Assembly: GCF_900155605.1 (NCBI RefSeq)
Contig: NZ_LT707420.1
Span: 273,141 to 329,867, forward strand
Length of the DNA: 56,727 bases
Reading direction: 5' to 3'
Source of the DNA: Actinomyces marseillensis
Lineage (GTDB): Bacteria; Actinomycetota; Actinomycetes; Actinomycetales; Actinomycetaceae
Position numbers and translations under genes: made by a program. Shown here piece after piece: positions 23,443-31,390 of the stretch (its first letter is position 1; every line of letters begins with the position of its first letter). Below the pieces are notes generated by a model. That model did no database searches and was not told the origin of the DNA. It saw nothing but the letters and a program-made list of their open reading frames with translations.

Positions 23443-24813
23443 TCAAACCCTTGTGCTCTCATTTTCCTGCCGTTCAAAGGCCTTACGAAGCTGTGCCGCA
23501 AATGCGGTGTTCAGAGCCGATTCACGGCGTGCTTTGTCTTCTTTAATGCGGAACTGCGCCTCCCGACGAGGCTTGTACTCCTCCCACCGCGCTTCATATG
23601 TCTCACGAGCAGCACGCTGTTCTGCGGACAGGCTAACCTTCGGATTTTCACGCTCTGGAAGTACCGGGACAACAGGAAGGCGGTCTTCAACACGGGCTAT
23701 CGTCAGCGGAGTAACCGTCGGGAGCACCTGATACCAATACGCTGTTGAACTCCAGTCATCGGCAAGATGATTAGCGTGACCGTGCTCAATTGTCACCCTC
23801 AGGCTCTTTTCAAAACGAACAGGGTCACAGATATGCCACCTGTACGACACCTGGAAACCGTCAGTATCGCCTTCATGCACAATCGTTCCAAAGAACGGGA
23901 ATGCATTACGCTGCATCCCCCACGCATGGTTGAAGTAGTCCTCAGTACCTGTTCCATTTAGGCTTGGGAGTTCCTCGCCGTCGATGAAGAACATGTCATT
24001 TCCTTCTCCCCACCAACTTCCTTGGAAATGTTTTACGGTCAGATTGCAGCCGACATAGTGTCCACGGCCCTGAACGTCAAGGACGGTGTAGTTTCCTTCC
24101 CCGCTAAGATTCGACACATTGTTGACCTCAGGCGAGTTGACTTGCAGGTCCGGTCCCCACCCGTTACACGGATTCTCCCGGCGCCAAGACGCATGGAAAT
24201 ATGCAGTATCTTCAGGAAGGGGTTCGGAGTACATCTCGTAGTCGATATTGAAATAGAGGATGAATGGAAGCTCGTTCTCATTCACAATTTCAATTTTTGC
24301 TTTCTTATTGAACGGCATCGGAAAGTAGCACGAAACAGAGCACGGAGCACCATACCGGCCAGCTTCTTCAGGTTTGAGCGAGACGTTGAACGGAAGCGAA
24401 GTGAAGTTTCCCGGATAACTATTCCCAATGCAGAAAAAATCCCCGAAAGGTGCAAGAACACTCGGCGAATCTTGTCCATCCCATGTGATCTTGATAAGCA
24501 CTTTCCTGTAGTAATACGGATCGTAGTCGTCCCAAATAACCCCGAGTGCCGGGTGTATCTCCATAACTGGGGCGGCAGATGCGTTCTGCTCCGGGTCGAG
24601 AATAGAGGGAGCGACAACACGACGGCACGATGACGTCATCCAAATATGCGTAATGCAACCGGGACCCTCAATCTCACCCAAAGAAATAGACTCGCCGGCG
24701 GGGATTTCCCAGTAATCTTGGTTTTTCCCTCGTTGATCCCAACTTGCGAGACGTCCATTTCGTGCATGCTTTACAGTCGTGAGATCGCCAAGCAAACCCG
24801 TAATTTGAGCCAT
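23443..24813 (-). CDS. GH172 (formerly DUF2961) enzyme, probable difructose dianhydride I hydrolase/synthase
   Basis: A 456-residue cytoplasmic protein with the DUF2961 double jelly-roll pattern (PAGESISLGEIEGPGCITHIWMT at the start of the domain). The two catalytic glutamates are visible as E270 in SWWGEGND and E291 in NGTGTEDYF. For the founding GH172 member, the alpha-D-fructofuranosidase of B. dentium, I recall E270 as nucleophile and E291 as acid/base, the same numbers and the same 21-residue spacing. Other GH172 enzymes act on D-arabinofuranosides, but the adjacent GH32 gene favours fructose. It lies between the importer and the GH32 gene, with TAGGAGAC upstream. Its stop overlaps the possible TTG start of GH32, suggesting translational coupling. 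Confidence 0.85.
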   Translation of the reverse strand: MAQITGLLGDLTTVKHARNGRLASWDQRGKNQDYWEIPAGESISLGEIEGPGCITHIWMTSSCRRVVAPSILDPEQNASAAPVMEIHPALGVIWDDYDPYYYRKVLIKITWDGQDSPSVLAPFGDFFCIGNSYPGNFTSLPFNVSLKPEEAGRYGAPCSVSCYFPMPFNKKAKIEIVNENELPFILYFNIDYEMYSEPLPEDTAYFHASWRRENPCNGWGPDLQVNSPEVNNVSNLSGEGNYTVLDVQGRGHYVGCNLTVKHFQGSWWGEGNDMFFIDGEELPSLNGTGTEDYFNHAWGMQRNAFPFFGTIVHEGDTDGFQVSYRWHICDPVRFEKSLRVTIEHGHANHLADDWSSTAYWYQVLPTVTPLTIARVEDRLPVVPVLPERENPKVSLSAEQRAARETYEARWEEYKPRREAQFRIKEDKARRESALNTAFAAQLRKAFERQENESTRV

Positions 24814-24895
24814 TTTAGTCTCCTATGACTAGTCCTATTTCCATTTCACCAGACAAATATCCGGAGTTAATTTCTACTGATAACCGCAGCACTAG

Positions 24896-25723
24896 CTACC
24901 CTTTGACCGCCCCTGCCACCATTCCCCCAACAATTTTCTTTTGGAAGATCCCATAGAAAATCAGCTCAGGAATAATGATCATCACGCTTGAAGCGACAAT
25001 GCCCCCATAATCAACGGTGTACGTTCCCTTAAAGAACGACGCTCCCATGGCAAGCGTGTAGTCGGCTTGTTCTCTCAGCATTACCGAAGCGAAGGGATAT
25101 TCATTCCATATATAAAGGACATTGAATATGACCACCGTTGCGATCACTGGTTTCGCCATCGGCACAACGATTCGAAATAGAAGATCCCAGATTGAGCAGC
25201 CGTCGATGATTGCTGCTTCGTCAATTTCACTCGGTAGAGCCCTTAGATAGTTAACAAACAACAACGTGTTAAACGAAATAGACGATGCAACATACGGCAT
25301 AACAAGAGCCCATTGCTCTTTCAAACCAAACATTAAATTGATCTTGTACACAGGGAAAAGCAGTATGAAGGGCGAAACGGCCAATCCCGCGATCAGAAAC
25401 ACATATAGGAGGCGCACAAACTGTGGGTGCCGGAAGGAAAATCGTGCAAGTACAAAGGAACTTAGAAAGGTAATGCTCAGTTCAATTGCAATGCTTATAA
25501 CGCAGACTACAAACGTATTCGCGTACAACCGTGGATAATTCAGTGTCTTCAACGCGTTTATGTAGTTATCCCAGCTCACCCCTTTGGGCCAAGAAAGAGG
25601 GGAGGAGATGATCTCTCCATTAGTCTTGAAGGACATCAGGAGCATCCATGCGAAAGGAAGAACGACAATTACGGTAGTCAGTGCCATCAATACATAGAGC
25701 ACAATCCGGGTTTGCTTTGTCAT
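24896..25723 (-). CDS. ABC sugar importer permease, MalG-type
   Basis: A 275-residue inner-membrane subunit of a CUT1 carbohydrate importer with six predicted helices. The ATPase-coupling EAA loop is EIDEAAIIDGCSIWDLLFRIVVP at about residues 168-190. Its ATG overlaps the stop of the MalF-type gene by one base (TAATG), so the pair is translated together. No ATPase gene is present, so it probably uses a shared MsmK-like ATPase from elsewhere, as many CUT1 systems do. Confidence 0.92.
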   Translation of the reverse strand: MTKQTRIVLYVLMALTTVIVVLPFAWMLLMSFKTNGEIISSPLSWPKGVSWDNYINALKTLNYPRLYANTFVVCVISIAIELSITFLSSFVLARFSFRHPQFVRLLYVFLIAGLAVSPFILLFPVYKINLMFGLKEQWALVMPYVASSISFNTLLFVNYLRALPSEIDEAAIIDGCSIWDLLFRIVVPMAKPVIATVVIFNVLYIWNEYPFASVMLREQADYTLAMGASFFKGTYTVDYGGIVASSVMIIIPELIFYGIFQKKIVGGMVAGAVKG

Positions 25724-26598
25724 TAGTTTTCACCTCCATCGCGCGAAAGCAACATGTAAATACCCGTAATACCAAGAGAAATTACGAACGTAACGGTCGC
25801 GATCGACATACCATAGCCGTACTGGCCGTTTTGGAACGTTACCGAATAGGCATAAGTCACAAGGGTTTCAGACAAGTGGTTTGGCCCACCACCCGTTGTT
25901 TGCTGAACGATTTCAAAAATCTTAAAGATCCCGGTAATGATCAGGACGATGACAGTTGAGATCGTCGAACGCATCATTGGAATCGTGATAGATATCGTTC
26001 GCTTCCAGGCGCTCGCGCCATCTACACGAGCCGCTTCAATAATTTCTTCCGGGATCATTTTCAATCCGGCGATAAAAATAGTCGTCAAATATCCAAGCTG
26101 TTGCCAGAAAAAGATAATCGCCGTGGAATATGGAGTCAGTACTGTTCCACCGATCCATTGATGCCGGAAGCTATCAAGTCCCACTGCATGCAGCAGACTA
26201 TTAATCAGACCAATCTTCGGGTCAAGGATGTACACCCAAATAATTCCAACAATGATCGGCGCAATAATTGCTGGAGAAAAGATAAGTGCCTTCGACGTAT
26301 CTGAAAACTTCAGTTTGCTGTTAAGAAGCAACGCTAGCGCAAAAGACAGCACAAGGAGCATGACCGATGCAACCACAAAAACCACAAGAGTGTTTGTGAG
26401 AGAAGACCAGAACAGCTTGTCATGTACGAGACGCTGGTAGTTGCTCAGTCCGTTGAACTTTGCTTTTCCAATCCCCGTGTACTTCGTAAAGCTATACCCG
26501 ATACCAACGAATATCGGGACGACGATAAACAAGGTATAGACAAGCAACGACGGAATAAGAAATGCGACTTTATACCGTTTTCTGCTGAGCCAATGCAT
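25723..26598 (-). CDS. ABC sugar importer permease, MalF-type
   Basis: A 291-residue CUT1 permease with about six membrane helices. The N-terminus (KVAFLIPSLLVYTLFIVVPIF) is typical. The EAA motif is EEIIEAARVDGASAWKRTISITIP at about residues 192-215. It lies behind the solute-binding gene, separated by a 108-bp spacer that holds a long stem-loop. It is the first membrane component of the locus. Confidence 0.92.
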   Translation of the reverse strand: MHWLSRKRYKVAFLIPSLLVYTLFIVVPIFVGIGYSFTKYTGIGKAKFNGLSNYQRLVHDKLFWSSLTNTLVVFVVASVMLLVLSFALALLLNSKLKFSDTSKALIFSPAIIAPIIVGIIWVYILDPKIGLINSLLHAVGLDSFRHQWIGGTVLTPYSTAIIFFWQQLGYLTTIFIAGLKMIPEEIIEAARVDGASAWKRTISITIPMMRSTISTVIVLIITGIFKIFEIVQQTTGGGPNHLSETLVTYAYSVTFQNGQYGYGMSIATVTFVISLGITGIYMLLSRDGGEN

Positions 26599-26638
26599 GA
26601 ACCTACGCTCCCTACTACATATTGACGAACTAGGTCTG

Positions 26639-26699
26639 CTGGCCGAGAGCGCACGCTCAATATCCGGCTTGATTTTGAGGTTTCCGCGCTCTCGACCAG
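26639..26699 (-). terminator. Long intercistronic stem-loop between binding-protein and permease genes
   Basis: CTGGCCGAGAGCGC (26639-26652) pairs with GCGCTCTCGACCAG (26686-26699) at 13 of 14 positions. Such hairpins behind solute-binding genes usually protect that cistron from 3' decay and reduce permease expression, as at malE-malF. That role is inferred here. Confidence 0.75.
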
Positions 26700-26706
26700 G
26701 TTGGAA

Positions 26707-28038
26707 TCACTTCGAATTTTCGACAGCCTGATCCAACTTTTCGAGCGCTTGCGCAGGGGTATAGGTCTTTTGCATGACGCCGAATAGTGCATCGTATAGT
26801 TCCGATTGAAGCGCTGAGGGAACGGAAAGGTCAGGAGCTACAGCCGGAGACTTGTAGCCGTTCCCCAATGCCGCAGTCATTGCGCTCATAGCGTATTTGT
26901 CACTAGCTGGCGCAAGCCCCTCATACGAAGTAGCAGGGAACATTGAATTCTCATAAGAGATCTTTGCCGCTTCTTTCGAGTAGTAGAAGTTCAAGAAGGC
27001 AAAAGTTGCCTCCTGCGCTTTTTCGTCATTACCTACAGCGGCACTAACAGCAATTGGTGCCGACGGAACCCTCATATTGACATCCTGGTCGTATTTACTG
27101 TCGGTAAACTTTGGCCCCCACCAGAAGCCAATTTTGTCGCCAAGTGATTTGTCAAACTCCGCGCAATCCCACTGGCCACTTCCAAACATTGCGGCTTTAC
27201 CGTCATCGAACTGCTGCTTCGCATCAAAGTATTCGAGCGTAGAAATATTATCTGGGAACGCTCCTGCGTCCGTCAGTTTTTGCAATTTATCGAAGGCCCC
27301 AGCGACGTCACTCGACGCAAATTTGGCGTTTCCGGCCATGATCGAGTCGATGTTCTCCGACCATCCATTTCGAGTCAGCCAGAGGTTGAATTCCCACATT
27401 GCGAAAGAACTATTCTTTGACCCAATCGCGACAGGAGTAACGCCACTTGACTTCAGTGCGCTCACCATATTCATAAAGTCTTCAAAAGTTGTCGCGTCTG
27501 TCGGATAAGAAATACCCGCTTTATCGAACAGTTCCTTGTTATAGAAGATGCCCTGAACATTGCTTTGATATGGCAATCCAAACTGGACACCATCGCTTCC
27601 CTTGAACGCATCCTGCGCACCAGCCAAAGCCGTATTCACATCAGGATTTTGTTTTAGATAGTCGTTCAAATCGAGCAATGCGCCCGAATCGGCAAAGTCG
27701 CGAACTTGAGCACCATCTACCCAGAACACCTGCGGAAGCGTGCCATCTGAAGCGTGCAGCTTTAAGTTCTTGCTGTGCGATTCGGTATCCGCAGCTTGAA
27801 ATTCGACCCTGTATTTTCCTTCATTCGCAGAATTGAATGCCTGCACAATCGCATACGTCGCGGGCTCCTGCTTCTCCGGGTTAGCAACGTTGATCCCAAA
27901 CTTGATCACGGTTGCACCGCTTTGGTCACGAGCATCTTCTGAAGTACTCGTTCCGCCGCTACAGCTTGTTAGGCTAACTGCTAAAAGCAGGGAGAGCATA
28001 CTGACCGATAATGCGCCAGGTTTGAAATTTGTATTCAT
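26707..28038 (-). CDS. ABC sugar importer solute-binding lipoprotein
   Basis: A 443-residue extracellular binding protein of the SBP family 1 type. It has a lipoprotein signal ending LAVSLTSC (Cys26), an N-terminal lobe with IKFGINVANPEKQEPATYAIVQAFN, and typical segments such as GLPYQSNVQGIFYNKELFDKAGI and AAMFGSGQWD. The ATG at 28038 is chosen because GGAGG lies 10 nt upstream and it gives a normal signal peptide; an earlier start would add ten residues. It is the first gene of the fructoside operon, preceded by two LacI-type operators. Confidence 0.92.
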   Translation of the reverse strand: MNTNFKPGALSVSMLSLLLAVSLTSCSGGTSTSEDARDQSGATVIKFGINVANPEKQEPATYAIVQAFNSANEGKYRVEFQAADTESHSKNLKLHASDGTLPQVFWVDGAQVRDFADSGALLDLNDYLKQNPDVNTALAGAQDAFKGSDGVQFGLPYQSNVQGIFYNKELFDKAGISYPTDATTFEDFMNMVSALKSSGVTPVAIGSKNSSFAMWEFNLWLTRNGWSENIDSIMAGNAKFASSDVAGAFDKLQKLTDAGAFPDNISTLEYFDAKQQFDDGKAAMFGSGQWDCAEFDKSLGDKIGFWWGPKFTDSKYDQDVNMRVPSAPIAVSAAVGNDEKAQEATFAFLNFYYSKEAAKISYENSMFPATSYEGLAPASDKYAMSAMTAALGNGYKSPAVAPDLSVPSALQSELYDALFGVMQKTYTPAQALEKLDQAVENSK

Positions 28039-28074
28039 GGCACCTTCGCCTCCGTTAAGAAGAGTCAATGTTTA

Positions 28075-28090
28075 TGTCAACCGGTTAACA
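28075..28090. promoter_or_regulatory. LacI-type operator O1
   Basis: TGTCAACCGGTTAACA is a near-perfect palindrome centred on CG, typical of LacI-family sites. It lies 36 bp upstream of the solute-binding gene start. On the minus strand a possible -35 (TTGCCA) and -10 (around ATAAAC) flank it, so bound repressor would cover the promoter. Confidence 0.85.
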
Positions 28091-28222
28091 TGTGGCAATA
28101 GAAACTTCACCTCATCTACGGGGTAACTCTATGACTTTGCCTACATGCCGCCGCCTTATTCACCCAAATAATGCGGCTATCTGATTTGGACAGCTACTAA
28201 ATTAGCGCATTAACAGAAATCC

Positions 28223-28238
28223 TGTCAACCGGTTAACA
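28223..28238. promoter_or_regulatory. LacI-type operator O2
   Basis: The same 16 bases as O1, 148 bp further upstream and in the same orientation. The spacing is close to a whole number of helical turns, which would allow looping. The gene-free stretch between the two sites (28091-28222) shows nothing else recognisable. Confidence 0.85.
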
Positions 28239-28338
28239 TATTTTCATCCGGGCTAACATTCTGGGACTTCTACAGCGATTCAACCCGGCACACACTCTCA
28301 TCCAGCCTCAATCCAGCTCTTTCAAATATGAAAAACGC

Positions 28339-28344
28339 TAAACT
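28339..28344 (+). promoter_or_regulatory. -10 box for leaderless mRNA
   Basis: TAAACT ends 7 nt before the ATG at 28352. No ribosome binding site is visible for this or the earlier ATG at 28328. Confidence 0.5.
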
Positions 28345-28351
28345 CACGCAC

Positions 28352-29281
28352 ATGGACCGCAATGAACTGATTCAACGCACGTTTCCCTATCTTTTGAAGC
28401 GCTTGGAAGACGCTGGCATTGATGCCACTCCCCAGGTCGATCCGCAAACAAACGGCTACATTCTGACCGTCGACACCATGCGCTTCAACGTTGAAAACCT
28501 TCTGTCAGATTTATCGCGCTCCAACCCAGCCCAGCACCAAGAACGAATCGAGCGCTGGGTTGCCTTCATGATTGAAACTCTGCGGATGCCCGAGTACTCG
28601 GTTAATGATCCCGATGAGCTTCGCAAGCGAATCCGCACACGCATCATCCGGAGCGGGCAGAGCTCAGATCTCCCCATCACCTACATTCGCCCATTCACCG
28701 CCGGATTAGCCACAGCGCTCTACCTGGATTTCCCAAACAGCGTGTCATTGGTAACGGATCAAAGTCTTGCCCGATACCCACTTTCGGTCGATGAACTTTT
28801 CCACTACGGCCAGATCAACACCGATAACGAGCCCATCGATACTCAGCAACAGGTGGGCCCCTTTACTGAACTGCTGGGAGAATCACCATTTATTGCCGGT
28901 AAGGCAGCAAACATCGGCGCATTGGTAAGCAATCTCCACATCAATGCCCCCCACGGATTGTTCTTTGCCATTCCGCAACGATCCGTCCTGCTCTATGCAC
29001 CCATCGATCCGGAGGACACCTCACAACAGATACTCCAGATGATCGACTTCATGCGCTTCGCGGTCATGGAAGAGTTCGGCAATAACAACGCCTACGCGAT
29101 CAGTCGTGATATCTTCTACTGCCTACCCACTGGAGAATTCGGCCCAATTACCCGGGGCGACAATCCCCAACTTCACGAGCTTTTCAGCAATCCAGAGATC
29201 GACTTCGAGACCTTCATCGGGCTTGCAGAAAAATACCTGTACCTACCCGAAAGCTTCGTCCAACGCTTCCTCGCGAAGTAA
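28352..29281 (+). CDS. DUF1444-like protein of unknown function
   Basis: About 309 residues, soluble, no signal peptide. The helical start (RNELIQRTFPYLLKRLEDAGI) and the two-part body with SLARYPLSVDELFHYGQIN, PHGLFFAIPQRSVLLYAPID and DIFYCLPTGEFG resemble the YtpQ/DUF1444 family, but I am not certain of the match. An ATG eight codons upstream (28328) is possible; I prefer 28352 because of the -10 box 7 nt before it. The gene is divergent from the fructoside operon and has host-like or only slightly AT-richer composition. No function can be assigned. Confidence 0.7.
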   Translation: MDRNELIQRTFPYLLKRLEDAGIDATPQVDPQTNGYILTVDTMRFNVENLLSDLSRSNPAQHQERIERWVAFMIETLRMPEYSVNDPDELRKRIRTRIIRSGQSSDLPITYIRPFTAGLATALYLDFPNSVSLVTDQSLARYPLSVDELFHYGQINTDNEPIDTQQQVGPFTELLGESPFIAGKAANIGALVSNLHINAPHGLFFAIPQRSVLLYAPIDPEDTSQQILQMIDFMRFAVMEEFGNNNAYAISRDIFYCLPTGEFGPITRGDNPQLHELFSNPEIDFETFIGLAEKYLYLPESFVQRFLAK

Positions 29282-29380
29282 AAGACGAACGGAAGCCGGC
29301 TGCGCGCAGGCGGTGGTCAGCTATGGGATGGGTGTCTTTACATGTCTCAAGGTGATGCGCGCCGCCTTTCATCATTCAGT

Positions 29381-29409
29381 TTGACTTATCGTTTCTCATT
29401 CCCTAAAGT
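29381..29409 (+). promoter_or_regulatory. Promoter of tRNA-Leu
   Basis: TTGACT (29381-29386) and TAAAGT (29404-29409) with 17 bp between them, ending 10 nt before the tRNA. The -10 box is the same hexamer as at tRNA-Thr. Confidence 0.85.
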
Positions 29410-29419
29410 TTCCACGTAC

Positions 29420-29503
29420 GCGCGAGTGGCGGAATAGGCAGACGCGCACGGTTCAGGTCCGTGTCCTAGTGATAGGGTGGGGGTTCAACTCCCCCCTCGC
29501 GCA
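29420..29503 (+). tRNA. tRNA-Leu (anticodon CAG)
   Basis: An 84-nt class II tRNA: acceptor GCGCGAG with CTCGCGC, anticodon stem CACGG/CCGTG around TTCAGGT (anticodon CAG, codon CTG), a long variable arm TCCTAGTGATAGGG, and T-arm GGGGG TTCAACT CCCCC. CCA is not encoded. Confidence 0.96.
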
Positions 29504-29510
29504 CGTAGTA

Positions 29511-29542
29511 AGGACCCAGCGAAAGCTGGGTCCTTTTGTTTT
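29511..29542 (+). terminator. Terminator of tRNA-Leu
   Basis: AGGACCCAGC-GAAA-GCTGGGTCCT followed by TTTGTTTT, a textbook intrinsic terminator 7 nt after the tRNA. Confidence 0.95.
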
Positions 29543-29661
29543 ACCTGCCGAGGCCTGGCCCGCCTCATGCGCAAAGCAATCGCAATGCGCACCTTGCTCA
29601 ACCAAAGTGTGAGGCCGACTGACGCCTTCCAGCGCCAACCGGCCTCGGAAAATGCAACAGT

Positions 29662-30597
29662 TTAGTCCTGCGAAACCCCGGCAATGAGTTCACGAACCCA
29701 CGTCCGCGCACGGCGATAGTCCTCGTCGTCTTGAGGAACATCCGCGCTATTGACCGTTGAGCTGGGGTAGGACCCCATGAAGCGCACGTCCGGGGAAACT
29801 CGGTACAGGCCTCGCAAAGCAGCCTGAATGTGCTCTTGAGTAATGTGCCCAACCATGTCGATCGAGAAGGTATAGGCACCCAGGCCATCACCGCTGGGTC
29901 GTGATTCAATTCGCGACAGGTCCACGTCGTGCACCGAAAACTGCTCAAGGAGACGCATGAGCGAACCCGCTTGGTTCACCGGCAGCGCGACTTGAATCGT
30001 CGTCTTATCGTGTCCAGTCGGCGCAGTCAAGGACCCTTCAATCGGCCTTCTCACACACACAAAACGCGTAATCGCACCAGGATTATCCGCAACATCCGTG
30101 AACAGCGATTCCAAACCGTAGCGTTCAACCGAGGTCGCATTGCACAAGACTGCGTCAAATGCTCCCTCGCTTGCCCCCAAAGTCTCAGCCGCTGCAGCGG
30201 TTGAAGTCGCAGGAACGTGGACAACACCCGGGAAGGTCTCCTCGGCCCAGTTACGGCACTGCGCCCACGCGTGCGGGTGCGTCCCGATCTTGCGGATATC
30301 TTCCGCGCGCGTCCCAGGGCGAACAGCCAAGTGGAAGGTAATGGGAACCAGCATTTCCGCGCGAATGACGAGCTGCGGGTAGTCAGCCAGTGCATCGAGC
30401 GTCGCGTTAACCCCGCCCTCGATGGAATTCTCGATCGGAACGACCGCCCAATCTGCCTTTCCTTCACGTACCGCTTTCATTGCCAGCGGCGGGGAAGTCA
30501 GGGGAATAAGCTCAGCGTTTTCCGGGGCAACCTGGCGCAGAGCTTGCTCTGTAAAAGTCCCGAAGGGCCCTAGGAATGCGATTCGCAGCTTGCTCAC
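29662..30597 (-). CDS. pheA: Prephenate dehydratase
   Basis: Converts prephenate to phenylpyruvate in phenylalanine synthesis. The 311-residue monofunctional form has the periplasmic-binding-like catalytic part (FLGPFGTFTEQAL, VPIENSIEGGVNATLD, and the catalytic TRF at residues 177-179). A C-terminal ACT domain carries the phenylalanine-binding GSLMRLLEQF and ESRP (231-234), so feedback inhibition is expected. No chorismate mutase domain is present. Its ATG overlaps the stop of the upstream DedA gene by 4 bp, an unusual pairing that suggests co-translation. Confidence 0.95.
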   Translation of the reverse strand: MSKLRIAFLGPFGTFTEQALRQVAPENAELIPLTSPPLAMKAVREGKADWAVVPIENSIEGGVNATLDALADYPQLVIRAEMLVPITFHLAVRPGTRAEDIRKIGTHPHAWAQCRNWAEETFPGVVHVPATSTAAAAETLGASEGAFDAVLCNATSVERYGLESLFTDVADNPGAITRFVCVRRPIEGSLTAPTGHDKTTIQVALPVNQAGSLMRLLEQFSVHDVDLSRIESRPSGDGLGAYTFSIDMVGHITQEHIQAALRGLYRVSPDVRFMGSYPSSTVNSADVPQDDEDYRRARTWVRELIAGVSQD

Positions 30598-31292
30598 TCG
30601 GCGTGCTCCTGCTGCGCGAGGGCCTCGGCTTCACCGGCCTCAGCATGCTCGCCTGAACGCTTCTTTCCGACGATCTCAATGATCACGGGCAGAACCGAGA
30701 CGAGGATGATCACACCCAGGATCAAGGTCAGATTGTCATGCACGAAGGGAACATTACCCAGCAGTGAGCCAACGAGGATGAATCCCGCACCCCAGATCAA
30801 GGCACCCAGGGTGTTGAAGATCAGGAACTTGACGTAGGGGTAGCGCGCCATTCCCGCCGCGATCGGAATGAAGGTACGAACGAAGGGGATGAAACGACCA
30901 ATGACCAGGGAACGCCCGCCGTAGTCACGAAAGTATCGTTCGGCCTTCTCCAAGTGCTCGGTCTTCAAGATTCGAGCATCCGGCTTGAAGAACCTGCGTC
31001 CCCACTTTGCGCCAAGGAAGTAGCCGATCTGCGCGCCAATGAAGGCCGCAACAACAACCATGATGATCAGTGTCGGCAGGTGTAGCCCCAGTCGATCGTG
31101 GAGCAAACCCGCAGTGAACAGCAGCGATTCGCCGGGAAGAACCGGGAAGAGAACACCGGATTCGATGAGGACAATGAGCATTGTTCCCCACAAAACCCAC
31201 GGTCCCATAGCGACCAGCAGGCTTTCGGGGTCCTTGAACCAGTTGATGAAGGTATCCAGACCTGAGGCATTGACCATGACGGCAGCAAGCAT
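30594..31292 (-). CDS. DedA-family membrane protein
   Basis: A 232-residue polytopic protein of the DedA/VTT superfamily, linked to lipid-carrier scrambling and membrane homeostasis. Recognisable parts are VLFPVLPGESLLFTAGLL, AFIGAQIGYFLGAKWGRRFF, the FRDYGGRSLVIGRFIPFVRTFIPIAAG block with the conserved arginines, and GALIWG. The ATG at 31292 has AAGGA 8 nt upstream. A charged C-terminal tail (KKRSGEHAEAGEAEALAQQE) ends the protein. It overlaps pheA by 4 bp. Confidence 0.92.
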   Translation of the reverse strand: MLAAVMVNASGLDTFINWFKDPESLLVAMGPWVLWGTMLIVLIESGVLFPVLPGESLLFTAGLLHDRLGLHLPTLIIMVVVAAFIGAQIGYFLGAKWGRRFFKPDARILKTEHLEKAERYFRDYGGRSLVIGRFIPFVRTFIPIAAGMARYPYVKFLIFNTLGALIWGAGFILVGSLLGNVPFVHDNLTLILGVIILVSVLPVIIEIVGKKRSGEHAEAGEAEALAQQEHAE

Positions 31293-31390
31293 GCAGATTT
31301 CCTTAAACTCGGGCACCGTTCACTTAAGAGCGCACGGCATGTTACGAAGTCAACCCTACCGGTCTTTAGAAGACAGATAGGATGTCATCC

